From the NCBI GenBank assembly GCA_000471925.1, contig CP006668.1:2666001-2730000 (forward strand): 64,000 bases of DNA, read 5' to 3'. A model generated the notes under the pieces. That model made no database searches, was not told where the DNA came from, and saw only the letters and a list, made by a program, of their open reading frames with translations. This document shows, in pieces, positions 43,482 through 52,223 of the stretch (position 1 is its first letter; each line of letters opens with the position of its first letter). Source of the stretch: Ralstonia pickettii DTP0602 (lineage in GTDB: Bacteria; Pseudomonadota; Gammaproteobacteria; Burkholderiales; Burkholderiaceae). The position numbers and the translations under genes are program-made.

Positions 43482-44540
43482 ATGAATTTTCTCGACGGCC
43501 ACCTCTTCCCCGAAAACCAGCAACCCCTGATCATCACGGCCGCACCCTATGCGCCCGGCTGGTTGCCTGGCGACTTTCCCGAGGACATCCCGGTCACGAT
43601 GGAAGACCAGATCCAGAAGGCGGTGGACTGCTACAACGCCGGTGCCACGGTGCTGCACCTGCATGTGCGCGAACTCGATGGCCGGGGCAGCAAGCGCCTG
43701 TCCAAGTTCAATGAACTGGTTGCCGGCGTGCGCAAGGCGGTGCCCGAGATGATCATCCAGGTCGGCGGTTCGATCTCCTTCGCCCCCGAGAACGAAGGCC
43801 AGGCCGCCAAGTGGCTGTCTGACGATACCCGCCACATGCTGGCCGATCTCGAACCCACGCCGGACCAGGTCACGGTGACCGTCAACACCTCGCAGATGAA
43901 CGTCACCGATCAGGCCGAAGATGCGGATTTCAGGGGCACCTCGCGCGCAAACCCCGCGATCTTCGACGCCTACAAGGAAATGACGGTGCCCGCGCAGCCG
44001 GGTTGGGTGGAGGAGCATGTCCGCCGCCTGACTGCCAAGGGCATCCAGAGTGCATTCCAGTGCTACAACCTCAACAGCTTTGAGTCGGTGGAGCGTCTGA
44101 TGCGCCGCGGCTTCTACAAGGGCCCGCTGGTCATGAACTGGGTGGCCATCGCCGGCGGCATGGATACGCCCAGTGTCTACAGCCTCGCAAACTTCATTCG
44201 AGCTGTGCCCGATGGCGCCGTGGTCACGGTGGAAAGCAACGTGCGCAACGTACTGCCGGTCAACATGATGGGCATTGCCGCGGGCCTGCACGTGCGCTGC
44301 GGCACTGAGGACTGCCTGTGGAACCAGTCCCGCACCGAGAAGATGAGCACGGTGAAGCAGATCGAGCAGCTGGTGCGGATCTCGCGCGAGTTCGGCCGCG
44401 AGATCGCCACCGCGAAACAGGCGCGCGAGATCTCGAAGATCGGCGTGTTCTATGACACGGTGGAGGAATCCCTGCAGGCGAACGGCTTCGCCCCCAATCG
44501 CAACGGGGGCAACCAGGGCTTCCTGCGCAAGACGTTCTGA
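43482..44540 (+). CDS. BKACE family (3-keto-5-aminohexanoate cleavage-type) enzyme, second copy
   Basis: 352 residues with GGAG ahead of the ATG. Zinc histidines His59 and His61 in VLHLHVRELDGRG, then IIQVGGSISFAPE, VNTSQMNVTD, NWVAIAGGMDTPSVYSLA, VTVESNVRNVLPVNMMG and CGTEDCLW. It is a distant relative of the copy at 41193-42128 (longer, different specificity residues), so the two probably act on different keto acids or in sequence. Starts the plus-strand operon of the divergent pair; the second AraC gene follows. Confidence 0.88.
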   Translation: MNFLDGHLFPENQQPLIITAAPYAPGWLPGDFPEDIPVTMEDQIQKAVDCYNAGATVLHLHVRELDGRGSKRLSKFNELVAGVRKAVPEMIIQVGGSISFAPENEGQAAKWLSDDTRHMLADLEPTPDQVTVTVNTSQMNVTDQAEDADFRGTSRANPAIFDAYKEMTVPAQPGWVEEHVRRLTAKGIQSAFQCYNLNSFESVERLMRRGFYKGPLVMNWVAIAGGMDTPSVYSLANFIRAVPDGAVVTVESNVRNVLPVNMMGIAAGLHVRCGTEDCLWNQSRTEKMSTVKQIEQLVRISREFGREIATAKQAREISKIGVFYDTVEESLQANGFAPNRNGGNQGFLRKTF

Positions 44541-44551
44541 GCGCGGATCAG

Positions 44552-44569
44552 CGACAACTGACGTTGTCG
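44552..44569. terminator. Short hairpin after second BKACE gene
   Basis: CGACAAC (44552-44558), loop TGAC, GTTGTCG (44563-44569), 12 bases after the stop. No T-run follows, so it may only attenuate or stabilise RNA. Confidence 0.4.
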
Positions 44570-44686
44570 GCTTGCCGGGAGAGCGGCCGGACGGTGGCGC
44601 ATGTGTGCAGTGCACGGGAGCCGGCGAGCGGGCGCCTCCGGCCGCACCTCGCGATAGGTGTTTACTCCAACTTCTATATAGGAATC

Positions 44687-44715
44687 TTGACACAGCCTGG
44701 GGCTGAAAATACCTT
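44687..44715 (+). promoter_or_regulatory. Candidate sigma-70 promoter of second AraC gene
   Basis: TTGACA (44687-44692) is a perfect -35; 17 bases later comes TACCTT (44710-44715) as a weaker -10. It lies ~50 bases before the AraC start at 44767, in an A/T-richer patch, which suggests that the regulator gene has its own promoter. Confidence 0.45.
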
Positions 44716-44766
44716 CACTGTCAGCAACGCCGCGTCACCGACCGGCGACGATTCGCCTGAGATCCC

Positions 44767-45768
44767 ATGAGCATCCTGATTCGCAGCGCCCTCCTGGTCA
44801 AGTTCTCCGAGATTGCCCGCACGCTGGGTGTCGACCCGGAGCGCATGATCCACCACGTCGGGGCCGACCAGTCCTGTATATGTTCGCCGGACCTGCATGT
44901 CCCGGAAGCGTGGCTGGCCGAGGTGCTGGATTCCACCGAGCAGGCCTCCAGCTGCGCTTCGGTGGGCCTGCTGATGGCGGAAGCGTGGCGGCTGTCTGAC
45001 TTCGGCCCCATCAGCCTGCTGCTGCAGCACCAGCCGACGCTGCGCCATGCACTGGGGCAGGTGGAGACCTATCGTCACCTGCTGAGCGAGTCCCTTTCCC
45101 TCCACGTCGAGGAAGCCGACGATATCGCCATCGTCCATCAGCAGTTGATTACGGAGAGGTCCGAGCCGGGAAGGCAGCGTGTCGAGCTTTCGGTCGGCGC
45201 GCTGCTGTGCCTGATGAAATCGATGCTGGGGGGACGGTGGAAGCCGCGCAGCGTGCATTTCTCGCATGCCGCGCCCGCAAGCCTTCATATCCACCATCGG
45301 CTGTTCGGCACAAGAGTCGACTTTGGATGCGACTTTAACGGCATCATATTGGACCAGCAGGACCTTGATCGACCCAATCCGCTGGGCGACGTGAACCTGT
45401 CCCGCTACGCCAAGGAGTTCCTTGACCAGAATTCGCGCGGCAGACAGGCTTCCATGGCGTCCAACGTCCGTCGCGCGGTCCACATGCTGTTGCCGCGCGG
45501 CCGAAGCGGCATCGACCAGGTGGGCGAGAAGCTCGGGATGAGCGCCCGCACGCTGCAACGACGGCTTGAGCAGGAAGGCGAAGAGTTCTCCTCCGTGGTG
45601 AATGAGGTCCGACGCGGCCTGGCCAACCGCTACCTTGGGGACCACAGATATCCCGTGTCCCAGGTCGCGATGCTGGTCGGGTTCTCCGAGGTAAGCACCT
45701 TCTCTCGCTGGTTCAGCGCGCAATTCGGCAAGTCACCGACGCGCTGGCGCGGCGAACTGCTTATGTGA
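44767..45768 (+). CDS. AraC-family regulator with arabinose-binding-type N-domain (second)
   Basis: 333 residues. Sensor part: LGVDPERMIHHVGADQSC, FGPISLLLQHQPTLRHAL, SVHFSHAAPASLHIHHRLFG; C-terminal double helix-turn-helix: IDQVGEKLGMSARTLQRRL, VSQVAMLVGFSEVSTFSRWF and FGKSPTRWR. Same architecture as the regulator at 40051-41115 but clearly diverged. Lies downstream of the second BKACE gene with a 226-base gap and a probable own promoter. Confidence 0.88.
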   Translation: MSILIRSALLVKFSEIARTLGVDPERMIHHVGADQSCICSPDLHVPEAWLAEVLDSTEQASSCASVGLLMAEAWRLSDFGPISLLLQHQPTLRHALGQVETYRHLLSESLSLHVEEADDIAIVHQQLITERSEPGRQRVELSVGALLCLMKSMLGGRWKPRSVHFSHAAPASLHIHHRLFGTRVDFGCDFNGIILDQQDLDRPNPLGDVNLSRYAKEFLDQNSRGRQASMASNVRRAVHMLLPRGRSGIDQVGEKLGMSARTLQRRLEQEGEEFSSVVNEVRRGLANRYLGDHRYPVSQVAMLVGFSEVSTFSRWFSAQFGKSPTRWRGELLM

Positions 45769-45833
45769 GCAGGCTAGCCATGCCAGTACCGTGGACCGCC
45801 TGACGACCGGGTCCGCATCGATACCCTCGGCCC

Positions 45834-46022
45834 GACATCAGCGCCTGGCAGGAACGCCTCGATTGCATCCAGGCGTGCGCACGCGATCTGCTTCCATTCT
45901 TCCGCGAAGGCAAGCTTCGCCTCCCGATCGACCGCACCTTCCCGATGGATGCGATCGCCGACGCCTACGCGTACATCGCGAGCAGCCAGCACATGGGCAA
46001 GATCGTGCTCGTTGCCGATTAA
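45834..46022 (+). pseudogene. C-terminal remnant of a zinc-type quinone oxidoreductase/alcohol dehydrogenase
   Basis: About 62 codons in frame before a TAA at 46020 read DISAWQERLDCIQACARDLL, then FFREGKLRLPIDRTFPMDAI and AYAYIASSQHMGKIVLVAD. This is the standard end of NADPH:quinone reductase-like MDR proteins (EGKL-x-LPI-D-x-x-FPLD-x-IADAY..S-x-QHMGKIVL). The cofactor-binding and catalytic domains are absent and no start is present, so it is a 3' fragment left by a deletion or rearrangement. The rest of the 427-base gap (45769-45833, 46023-46195) shows no gene. Confidence 0.72.
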
Positions 46023-46195
46023 GTTCCGGGCTCGCTCAGCGGCAGCGTTGCCACTTTCCGTGGTCCTGGCGCGACTCGCCAAATTGTGGCGCGATGGGTC
46101 AAGCGCGCGGTGACGCGAGTGCCGACAATCGAAGCCAGGCTATCTGCTACCGGCCGGTGGGCCTGTCAATCTCACACGCCAAAGGAAGAGTCGTT

Positions 46196-47038
46196 ATGCA
46201 AGTCAATCCCCTCACATGCTCGATTGGAGCCGAACTGTCGGGCGTGAATCTCGCCGACGTGGCGCGGGACGATACGCTGTTTGCGGAGATCAAGGCACTG
46301 CTGTTGAAACACCGGGTGCTGTTCTTCCGCGACCAGGACATCACGCGCGCCGACCATGTTGCATTCGCCAGGCGCTTCGGTGAGCTGGAAGACCACCCTG
46401 TCAACAATACGGTACCGGGGTACCCGGGCCTGATCGAGATCTACAAGAGCGACAAGCGGGATCATTTCGAGAATACCTACCACACCGATGCGTCGTGGCG
46501 CGCGAGCCCGCCCAAGGGCGCGGTGCTGCGCTGCATTTCGTGCCCGGACGTGGGTGGCGACACCATCTGGGTGAACATGGTCGAGGCCTACAAGAACCTG
46601 CCGGAAGAGATCAAGCAGAAGATTGCGGGTCTGCGTGCCAAGCATGGGATCGAGCATTCGTTCGGCGCGATCATGACCACGGAGGAGCGTGAGGAACTGG
46701 TGCGGAAGAACCCCCTGGTGGACCACCCGGTGGTCAGGACGCACCCGGAGACAGGAGAAAAGATCCTGTACGTGGGACCGTTCTCGACGCACTTCATCAA
46801 CTACCACACGCCGGAGAACGTGCGCGTCGGCCAGGACAAGACCCCGGGCGCAAGCCTGCTGCTGAACTACCTGATCAGCCAGGCTGCGATTCCGGAGTAC
46901 CAGGTGCGCTTCCGCTGGAAGCCGAACAGCGTAGCGATCTGGGACAACGTGGCGACACAGCACTACGCCGTGAGCGACTACTGGCCGGCGCCGCGCAGGA
47001 TGGAACGCGCCACGATCAAGGGCGATCGCCCCTTCTGA
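46196..47038 (+). CDS. TauD/TfdA-family 2-oxoglutarate dioxygenase
   Basis: 280 residues from the ATG at 46196 (AGGAAGAG eleven bases ahead); the frame is open upstream through the remnant but that part is out of phase with it. Fe(II) ligands: His96-x-Asp98 in NTYHTDASW and a distal His in NVATQHYAVSDYW; 2OG arginine in RRMERATIKGD. TauD-type proteins oxidise taurine, alkylsulfonates, phenoxyacetates or similar. Followed by a serine hydrolase gene. Substrate unknown; it may belong to the BKACE catabolic locus. Confidence 0.9.
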   Translation: MQVNPLTCSIGAELSGVNLADVARDDTLFAEIKALLLKHRVLFFRDQDITRADHVAFARRFGELEDHPVNNTVPGYPGLIEIYKSDKRDHFENTYHTDASWRASPPKGAVLRCISCPDVGGDTIWVNMVEAYKNLPEEIKQKIAGLRAKHGIEHSFGAIMTTEEREELVRKNPLVDHPVVRTHPETGEKILYVGPFSTHFINYHTPENVRVGQDKTPGASLLLNYLISQAAIPEYQVRFRWKPNSVAIWDNVATQHYAVSDYWPAPRRMERATIKGDRPF

Positions 47039-47139
47039 GGATGGTACGCGCCCGGCACTGCATAGGCGCGACCGCATTACCACGAGACGCTGGCCACGCC
47101 ACGCATCCCGCCGTCGCGCGGGAACGTCCACGCCTAACT

Positions 47140-47724
47140 ATGAACTCGAACTCCATGACCTCCAACAAGCTGCCGACGGTTGTGATCGTCCCGGGCCTGC
47201 GCGATCACATGCCCGATCACTGGCAAACGCTGCTGGCCGAGCATTTGCAGAAGCAAGGCAGAGCCGTACACATCGTGCCCCAGATCGACCAGGACCAAAG
47301 GCTGCGCAGTGCGCGGGTGGCCAACCTGGATCGCGTCGTGAGCGGCATCGAAGGCCCGGTCATCCTGGTGGCCCACAGCGTCGGCGTTCTGATCACCGTG
47401 CACTGGGCGCAACAAGCCAGCCGCGAAATCAAGGGGGCGCTGCTGGCCGCACCTCCTGATTACGAGACGCCCTTGCCCGCCGGCTACTCCGACCCGCAGA
47501 CGCTGGCGAGGAATGGCTGGACACCGGTGCCGCGCGAGCGCCTGCCGTTTCCCAGCATCGTCGTCGCCAGCCGCAATGACCCGATCGGCAAGTTCGAGCG
47601 CATCCGCGAGCTTGCGCAGGACTGGGACAGCCGCTTCGTCGACGCCGGCCACGTCGGCCATCTTTCGCCAGCCGATGGATATGGCACGTGGCCGATGGCG
47701 GAGGAACTGATTCAGGAGTTGTAA
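47140..47724 (+). CDS. RBBP9/YdeN-type serine hydrolase
   Basis: 194 residues from the ATG at 47140 (ATG at 47155 also possible). Features: VVIVPGLRDHMPDHWQTLL, nucleophile LVAHSVGVLITVHWA, the acid in VVASRNDPIGKFER and the His in DAGHVGHLSPADGYG, matching the RBBP9/YdeN alpha/beta hydrolase family. Cytoplasmic, physiological substrate unknown in bacteria. 101 bases after the dioxygenase, same strand. A hairpin follows the stop. Confidence 0.85.
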   Translation: MNSNSMTSNKLPTVVIVPGLRDHMPDHWQTLLAEHLQKQGRAVHIVPQIDQDQRLRSARVANLDRVVSGIEGPVILVAHSVGVLITVHWAQQASREIKGALLAAPPDYETPLPAGYSDPQTLARNGWTPVPRERLPFPSIVVASRNDPIGKFERIRELAQDWDSRFVDAGHVGHLSPADGYGTWPMAEELIQEL

Positions 47725-47734
47725 GCAGCAGCAA

Positions 47735-47759
47735 GGGCTTCAGCTGTCAGGTGAAGCCC
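47735..47759 (+). terminator. Hairpin after serine hydrolase gene
   Basis: GGGCTTCA (47735-47742) and TGAAGCCC (47752-47759), perfect 8-bp stem, 9-base loop, 10 bases after the stop. No clear T-run. Confidence 0.45.
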
Positions 47760-47874
47760 GTGGGACCGTTCCATGGCGGCAACGGCAAGGCAAGGCCCGG
47801 CCTGCGGGCAGTAAGCCGGCAGCCAGGTCATTGCGAATCAACCAAGAACACAGACAAGGGAGGCAAGGTTGCAG

Positions 47875-49110
47875 ATGAGGAAGGACAAGAACAAGCGTTG
47901 GGTCAGGCAAGGGGAAGCGCTGAAGTCAGACGGACGGGCTCGATGGACAGGCTCGCTCATCACCCTGGCCGCACTGGGCACTTTCGCCGGCGTGGCCTCG
48001 GCACAATCGAGCGTCACCCTCTATGGGGTGGCTGACATGGCCATCGAGTATGTCAATCATGTCGGCGTGGTACCGACCGCCGCCAATGGATTCAATCCGG
48101 GGCCGGGCAACAGGGTTTACCGCATGGACTCCGGCGGCCTGGCAGGTTCCCGCTGGGGTCTGCGCGGCGTGGAGGACCTGGGCAGCGGCACCAAGGCGAT
48201 CTTCGTGCTGGAATCGGGCTTTAACCTGGATACCGGCACGCTGCAGCAAGGTGGCCGCATCTTCGGCCGTAATGCGTATGTTGGCCTGCAGAGCGATCGC
48301 TACGGGCAGATCACCTTTGGTCGCCAGTACACGTCGCTGTTCGATGTAATGGCAAACTTCGTTCCGGCTGCCTACGGAACGCTGTATGAGCCGTCGGCAG
48401 TGCTGCTCGGCCCGAACTTCCGCGAAGACAACACCGCGAAGTACAAGGGTGTCTTTGGTCCGCTGAGCGCCTCGGCGCACTGGTCCTTCGGCACCGGACT
48501 GGCCTTGCCGCAAACAACACCCGGGGGCGTTGCATTGGGTGGAAGTGGCGAGGTACCCGGGCAGTTCCGTCGGGACTCCGCCTACGGCGCAGGGCTGAGC
48601 TACAACGGCGGGGCGTTCGGCGTGGCCGCTGGCTACGATCAGCTGAATCCGACCATTGGCACCGGCACCGGCACCTTCAAGAGTGCTGCCGTGGCGGCCA
48701 GCTACACGTTCGGCACCACCGCCAAGATCATGGCCGGCTACCGCTGGAACATGAACAAGGATCAGAGAGATGTCCTGATAAAACGGGATGACTTCTACTG
48801 GATCGGCGCCAGCTACAAGGTCATACCCGCGCTGGAACTCACGGTCGAGTACAACTACGACAACGTCAGGAACCTGTTCGGCAGTACGTCCGTTGCCAAT
48901 CCCTGGCAGGTTGCATTCATTGCCACCTACGGCTTCTCGAAGCGCACTGACGTCTACCTGACCACGGCGTTTTCCAAGAACGCTGGCCTGACGCTCGACT
49001 CGGCGGCGAATGGCTATGCCAGCAGCCTCGCTCTTGGCAACAGCTATTCCCTGGGCAGGGGCGAGAGCACCATGCTGGGTGCCGCGATTGGCGTTCGGCA
49101 CAAGTTCTGA
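47875..49110 (+). CDS. Gram-negative (Bpe-type) outer membrane porin
   Basis: 411 residues from the ATG at 47875 (a TTG two codons earlier is possible). A long basic N-region precedes a signal peptide ending GVASA-QSSVTLYG, the standard mature start of Burkholderiales porins. Trimeric 16-strand barrel features: SRWGLRGVEDLGSGTKAIF, GRNAYVGLQSDRYGQITFGR, and the C-terminal aromatic ending GVRHKF. Lets small solutes cross the outer membrane. Placed after the catabolic locus, so it may admit its substrate. A strong terminator follows. Confidence 0.92.
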   Translation: MRKDKNKRWVRQGEALKSDGRARWTGSLITLAALGTFAGVASAQSSVTLYGVADMAIEYVNHVGVVPTAANGFNPGPGNRVYRMDSGGLAGSRWGLRGVEDLGSGTKAIFVLESGFNLDTGTLQQGGRIFGRNAYVGLQSDRYGQITFGRQYTSLFDVMANFVPAAYGTLYEPSAVLLGPNFREDNTAKYKGVFGPLSASAHWSFGTGLALPQTTPGGVALGGSGEVPGQFRRDSAYGAGLSYNGGAFGVAAGYDQLNPTIGTGTGTFKSAAVAASYTFGTTAKIMAGYRWNMNKDQRDVLIKRDDFYWIGASYKVIPALELTVEYNYDNVRNLFGSTSVANPWQVAFIATYGFSKRTDVYLTTAFSKNAGLTLDSAANGYASSLALGNSYSLGRGESTMLGAAIGVRHKF

Positions 49111-49273
49111 TGTGCAGCCGGTCTGCAAGACGCGTATTTCGCTGAGTCAGCCGTGCTCGGTCTAGCCCACCGCTCATGCTACTGACCTGGCGTTGCACTT
49201 CATTAGCAGAGGTTGTCTCCGCCTGAATGCCGACCATCCGCTAAGCGACACTTTCCACGTCATTCCCGGCTTC

Positions 49274-49311
49274 AGAGGATCCACGGGCATAGGCTTGTGG
49301 ATCCTCTTTTT
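49274..49311 (+). terminator. Rho-independent terminator of porin gene
   Basis: AGAGGATCCAC (49274-49284) and GTGGATCCTCT (49297-49307), a perfect 11-bp stem, followed by TTTTT. About 160 bases after the porin stop. Confidence 0.88.
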
Positions 49312-49375
49312 GATTTGAAGCAGGCGCTGATTCATTCCAGATCCGGACCCACGCATCCGGCACCATGGCATGCGT

Positions 49376-49394
49376 ACCAGGCTGACAGCCTGGT
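49376..49394. promoter_or_regulatory. Perfect 19-bp palindrome upstream of FMN enzymes
   Basis: ACCAGGCTG-A-CAGCCTGGT, 9-bp arms around one base, 188 bases before the acyl-CoA-dehydrogenase-like gene. A candidate operator; the rest of 49111-49581 contains the porin terminator and no gene. Confidence 0.4.
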
Positions 49395-49581
49395 CTCTCG
49401 ACAACGCGCCACGAACCGCGCCCTGCCACGCTCCGAGGCCTCAGTCGCCGTTTCGGTCTGGCTCTGCATCGTATCGCCGCGCAAGTCTCTGCGCATATCG
49501 ATATGGCCTTTCCTTCGTTCCCCCGCCGGCCCCCGTTCCCTATCCTGAGCCCCTACGCATCCGTCAGGGAGGGACTCACTC

Positions 49582-50799
49582 ATGAACGCACCGTTGGACT
49601 TCGATGCCCGGCATGCGCTGCGCGCCGCGCTGGAACAGGTGCCGGCGCTGGCGCAGGACATCGGCGTCGACGCCGCCGCGCGCGAGGCGCGGCGCGTGCT
49701 GCCCTATGAGGGCTTCGCGCTGTTCCGCAAGTCCGGACTCGGGCTGCTTAGGCTGCCAGTGGAATGGGGCGGGCTGGGCGGATCGCTGGTCGACCTGTTC
49801 GAGGTCATCGCCACCATCGCGGCCGACGAATCGAATGTCGCGCACGCGCTGCGCATCCACTTCGACCAGACCGAATTGCTGCGCCTGGCGCCGCGCTCGG
49901 CGTTCAACGACCTGCAGGTACAGCGCATCGTCGAGGGCGCGACCTTCGGCGGCGCCTCCACCGAGCGCGGCACTTCGCGCCCGGGAGAAATCACCACCGC
50001 GCTGCGCCGAGACGGCGACCACTATCGCCTGAGCGGCAAGAAGTACTACGCCACCGGCACCGCCTTTGCCGACTACGCACGCATCAACGTGCGCGACGCC
50101 GACGGCGCCGACGTCTTCATCATCATCCCGACCAACCGCCCCGGCTTCAGCGTGGTCGACGACTGGGACGGCATGGGGCAACGGATGACGGCCAGCGGCA
50201 GCCTGTTGTTCGATGACGTGCAGGTGTTCGCCGATGAAGTGGCGCCGCGCGCCAACAGCACGCTGGCCGGACGCCATTGCGGCGCGCTGCGCCAGCTGCA
50301 CCTCGTCGCGGTGGCTGCGGGTATCGTGCGCAATGCCTGGGCCGATGCCCGGCACTATGTGCTCGACCATGGCCGCCCGGTGCTGCACAGCCCGGCGCCG
50401 ACCGCGCGCGAGGACCATTTCATCCAGCAGGTGATCGGCGACCTGGCCGCGCACAGCCATGCCATCGACGCGCTGGTGCGCGAGAACGCGCGCGTGCTGG
50501 ACCGTTCGGCCGATGCGCTGCTGGCGCAGACGGACGACGCCGGAGCGCTGGTGCTGGAAGGCGCCCTGGCAACGGCCCAGACCCAGCTCGTGGTCAGCAA
50601 GCTGGCGCTGCACGTGGCGGAGCGCTTGTTCGAAGCCGGCGGCGCTTCGGCGACTGCACGGCGGCACAACTTCGACCGTCACTGGCGCAACCTGCGCACG
50701 ATCTTCAGCCACAACCCGCTGCTGCACAAGGCGCGGGTGGTGGGCGCGTACCACCTCAACGGCGACACCACGCACCTCACCGAAGGCCGCGTGTTCTGA
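49582..50799 (+). CDS. Acyl-CoA dehydrogenase-fold flavin monooxygenase (SfnB/DszC-like)
   Basis: 405 residues, AGGGAGG ahead of the ATG. Acyl-CoA dehydrogenase fold: LLRLPVEWGGLGGSLVDLFE, GASTERGTSRPGE, SGKKYYATGTAFADY, GMGQRMTASGSLLFDDVQV, and the ending NLRTIFSHNPLLHKARVVG, which is typical of the SfnB/DszC monooxygenase branch rather than fatty acid enzymes. These use reduced flavin to attack organosulfur compounds such as dimethylsulfone. Followed 21 bases later by a DszA-like gene, so the pair probably frees sulfur. A flavin reductase is not in the window. Confidence 0.85.
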   Translation: MNAPLDFDARHALRAALEQVPALAQDIGVDAAAREARRVLPYEGFALFRKSGLGLLRLPVEWGGLGGSLVDLFEVIATIAADESNVAHALRIHFDQTELLRLAPRSAFNDLQVQRIVEGATFGGASTERGTSRPGEITTALRRDGDHYRLSGKKYYATGTAFADYARINVRDADGADVFIIIPTNRPGFSVVDDWDGMGQRMTASGSLLFDDVQVFADEVAPRANSTLAGRHCGALRQLHLVAVAAGIVRNAWADARHYVLDHGRPVLHSPAPTAREDHFIQQVIGDLAAHSHAIDALVRENARVLDRSADALLAQTDDAGALVLEGALATAQTQLVVSKLALHVAERLFEAGGASATARRHNFDRHWRNLRTIFSHNPLLHKARVVGAYHLNGDTTHLTEGRVF

Positions 50800-50820
50800 G
50801 GAAGCGGCCCGGAGACCCCG

Positions 50821-52161
50821 ATGACAGCAAGCCCCTCGCAGCGACAGCTGCACCTCAATATCAACGCCCTCCATGCCGGCTTCGTGCCGTCGGCGTGGCG
50901 GCTGCCCGCCAGCGATCCGCGCGCGTTCTTCGACGTCGGCCACTACGTGCGCGTGGCGCGCATCGCCGAAGCGGGCAAGTTCGACGCGATCTTCCTGGCC
51001 GACAATGCCTCGATCGCCGACCAGATCAACTTCCGGCCGATCACGGCGCTGGAACCGACCCTGCTGCTTGCCAGCGTCGCGGCGGCCACCACGCATATCG
51101 GCCTGGTAGCCACGGCATCGACCAGCTACAACGAGCCCTACAACATCGCCCGCCGCTTTGCCACGCTAGACCATGTCAGCGGCGGCCGTGCCGGCTGGAA
51201 CGTGGTGACCACGGCCGATGCCGGCTCGGCGCGCAACTTCGGCCGGGCCGCGCCGCCCGAGCACGGGCATCGCTATGCGCGCGCCGACGAGTTCACCCGC
51301 ATCGTCAAGGCGCTGTGGGACAGCTGGGAAGACGACGCCTTTATTGGCGACAAGGACAGCGGGCGCTTTGTCGATACCGGCAAGCTGCAGCCGATTGCCC
51401 ACCACGGCACGTTCTTCGACGTGCAGGGGCCGCTGAACCTGCCACGTTCGCCACAAGGCCATCCTGTCGTGTTCCAGGCCGGCGGATCCGCCGATGGCCG
51501 CGAGCTGGCGGCGCTGCATGCCGAAGCGGTGTTCTCCGCCTCGCAGTCGTTCGACGAGTCGCTCGCCTACAAGCGGGAGATCAATGCGCGCGCCGAAGCG
51601 CTCGGGCGTGGGCCGAACGCGGTGAAGGTGCTGCCGGGCCTGACCACGATCATCGGCGCCACCGAGGCGCAGGCACGGCAACGCCGCGACGAGCTGGTCG
51701 ACCTGATTCCGTGGGACTACAGCCTCACGCGCGTAGCGGGAACGCTTGGCATCCCGGTGGAGCGTCTCAGCCTGGACGCGCCGCTGCCGGATAACCTGCC
51801 CCTGCCCGCCAACGGCAACCACACGTTCTTCCGCGCCACCGTGGCGCTGGCGCAGCGCCAGCGCCTGACGGTGCGCGCGCTGATCCGCGAACTCGCCGGC
51901 GGCGGCGGGCATCGCGTGATCGTCGGCACGCCCGAGCAGATCGCCGACGACATCGAACACTGGTTCCGCCACGGCGCCGCCGACGGCTTCAACCTGATGC
52001 CCGATGTGCTGCCGGATGGCCTGCAGCACTTTGTCGACGGCGTGGTGCCGATCCTGCAGCGGCGCGGCATCTTCCGTACGGAATACGAGGGCACCACGCT
52101 GCGCGCGCACCTGGGCCTGGAAAGACCGGCGGGACGCTTGCCGGCGCAAGCCGCGGCGTAA
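50821..52161 (+). CDS. LLM-class FMNH2-dependent monooxygenase (NtaA/SnaA/DszA family)
   Basis: 446 residues. Family marks: LHLNINALHAGFVPSAWRLP, KFDAIFLADN, TALEPTLLLASVAAATTHIG, ARRFATLDHVSGGRAGWNVV, and VVFQAGGSADGRELA. Bacterial luciferase-like TIM barrel of the NtaA/DszA type, acting on nitrilotriacetate, sulfones or sulfonates with FMNH2 and O2. Coupled to the DszC-like gene in front. Convergent with the giant sensor gene. Confidence 0.9.
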   Translation: MTASPSQRQLHLNINALHAGFVPSAWRLPASDPRAFFDVGHYVRVARIAEAGKFDAIFLADNASIADQINFRPITALEPTLLLASVAAATTHIGLVATASTSYNEPYNIARRFATLDHVSGGRAGWNVVTTADAGSARNFGRAAPPEHGHRYARADEFTRIVKALWDSWEDDAFIGDKDSGRFVDTGKLQPIAHHGTFFDVQGPLNLPRSPQGHPVVFQAGGSADGRELAALHAEAVFSASQSFDESLAYKREINARAEALGRGPNAVKVLPGLTTIIGATEAQARQRRDELVDLIPWDYSLTRVAGTLGIPVERLSLDAPLPDNLPLPANGNHTFFRATVALAQRQRLTVRALIRELAGGGGHRVIVGTPEQIADDIEHWFRHGAADGFNLMPDVLPDGLQHFVDGVVPILQRRGIFRTEYEGTTLRAHLGLERPAGRLPAQAAA

Positions 52162-52223
52162 GCGGAAGTCCGCATTTGCCGGTTCGCCAGCGCCGGCACC
52201 CCATCGCCCGCGTCGCGATGTGC

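Noticed and set aside
45791..46195. Long upstream extension of the TauD frame (135 codons)
   Set aside because: Arg/Ser-rich and out of frame with the recognisable oxidoreductase remnant that it overlaps; the ATG at 46196 gives the normal TauD start.
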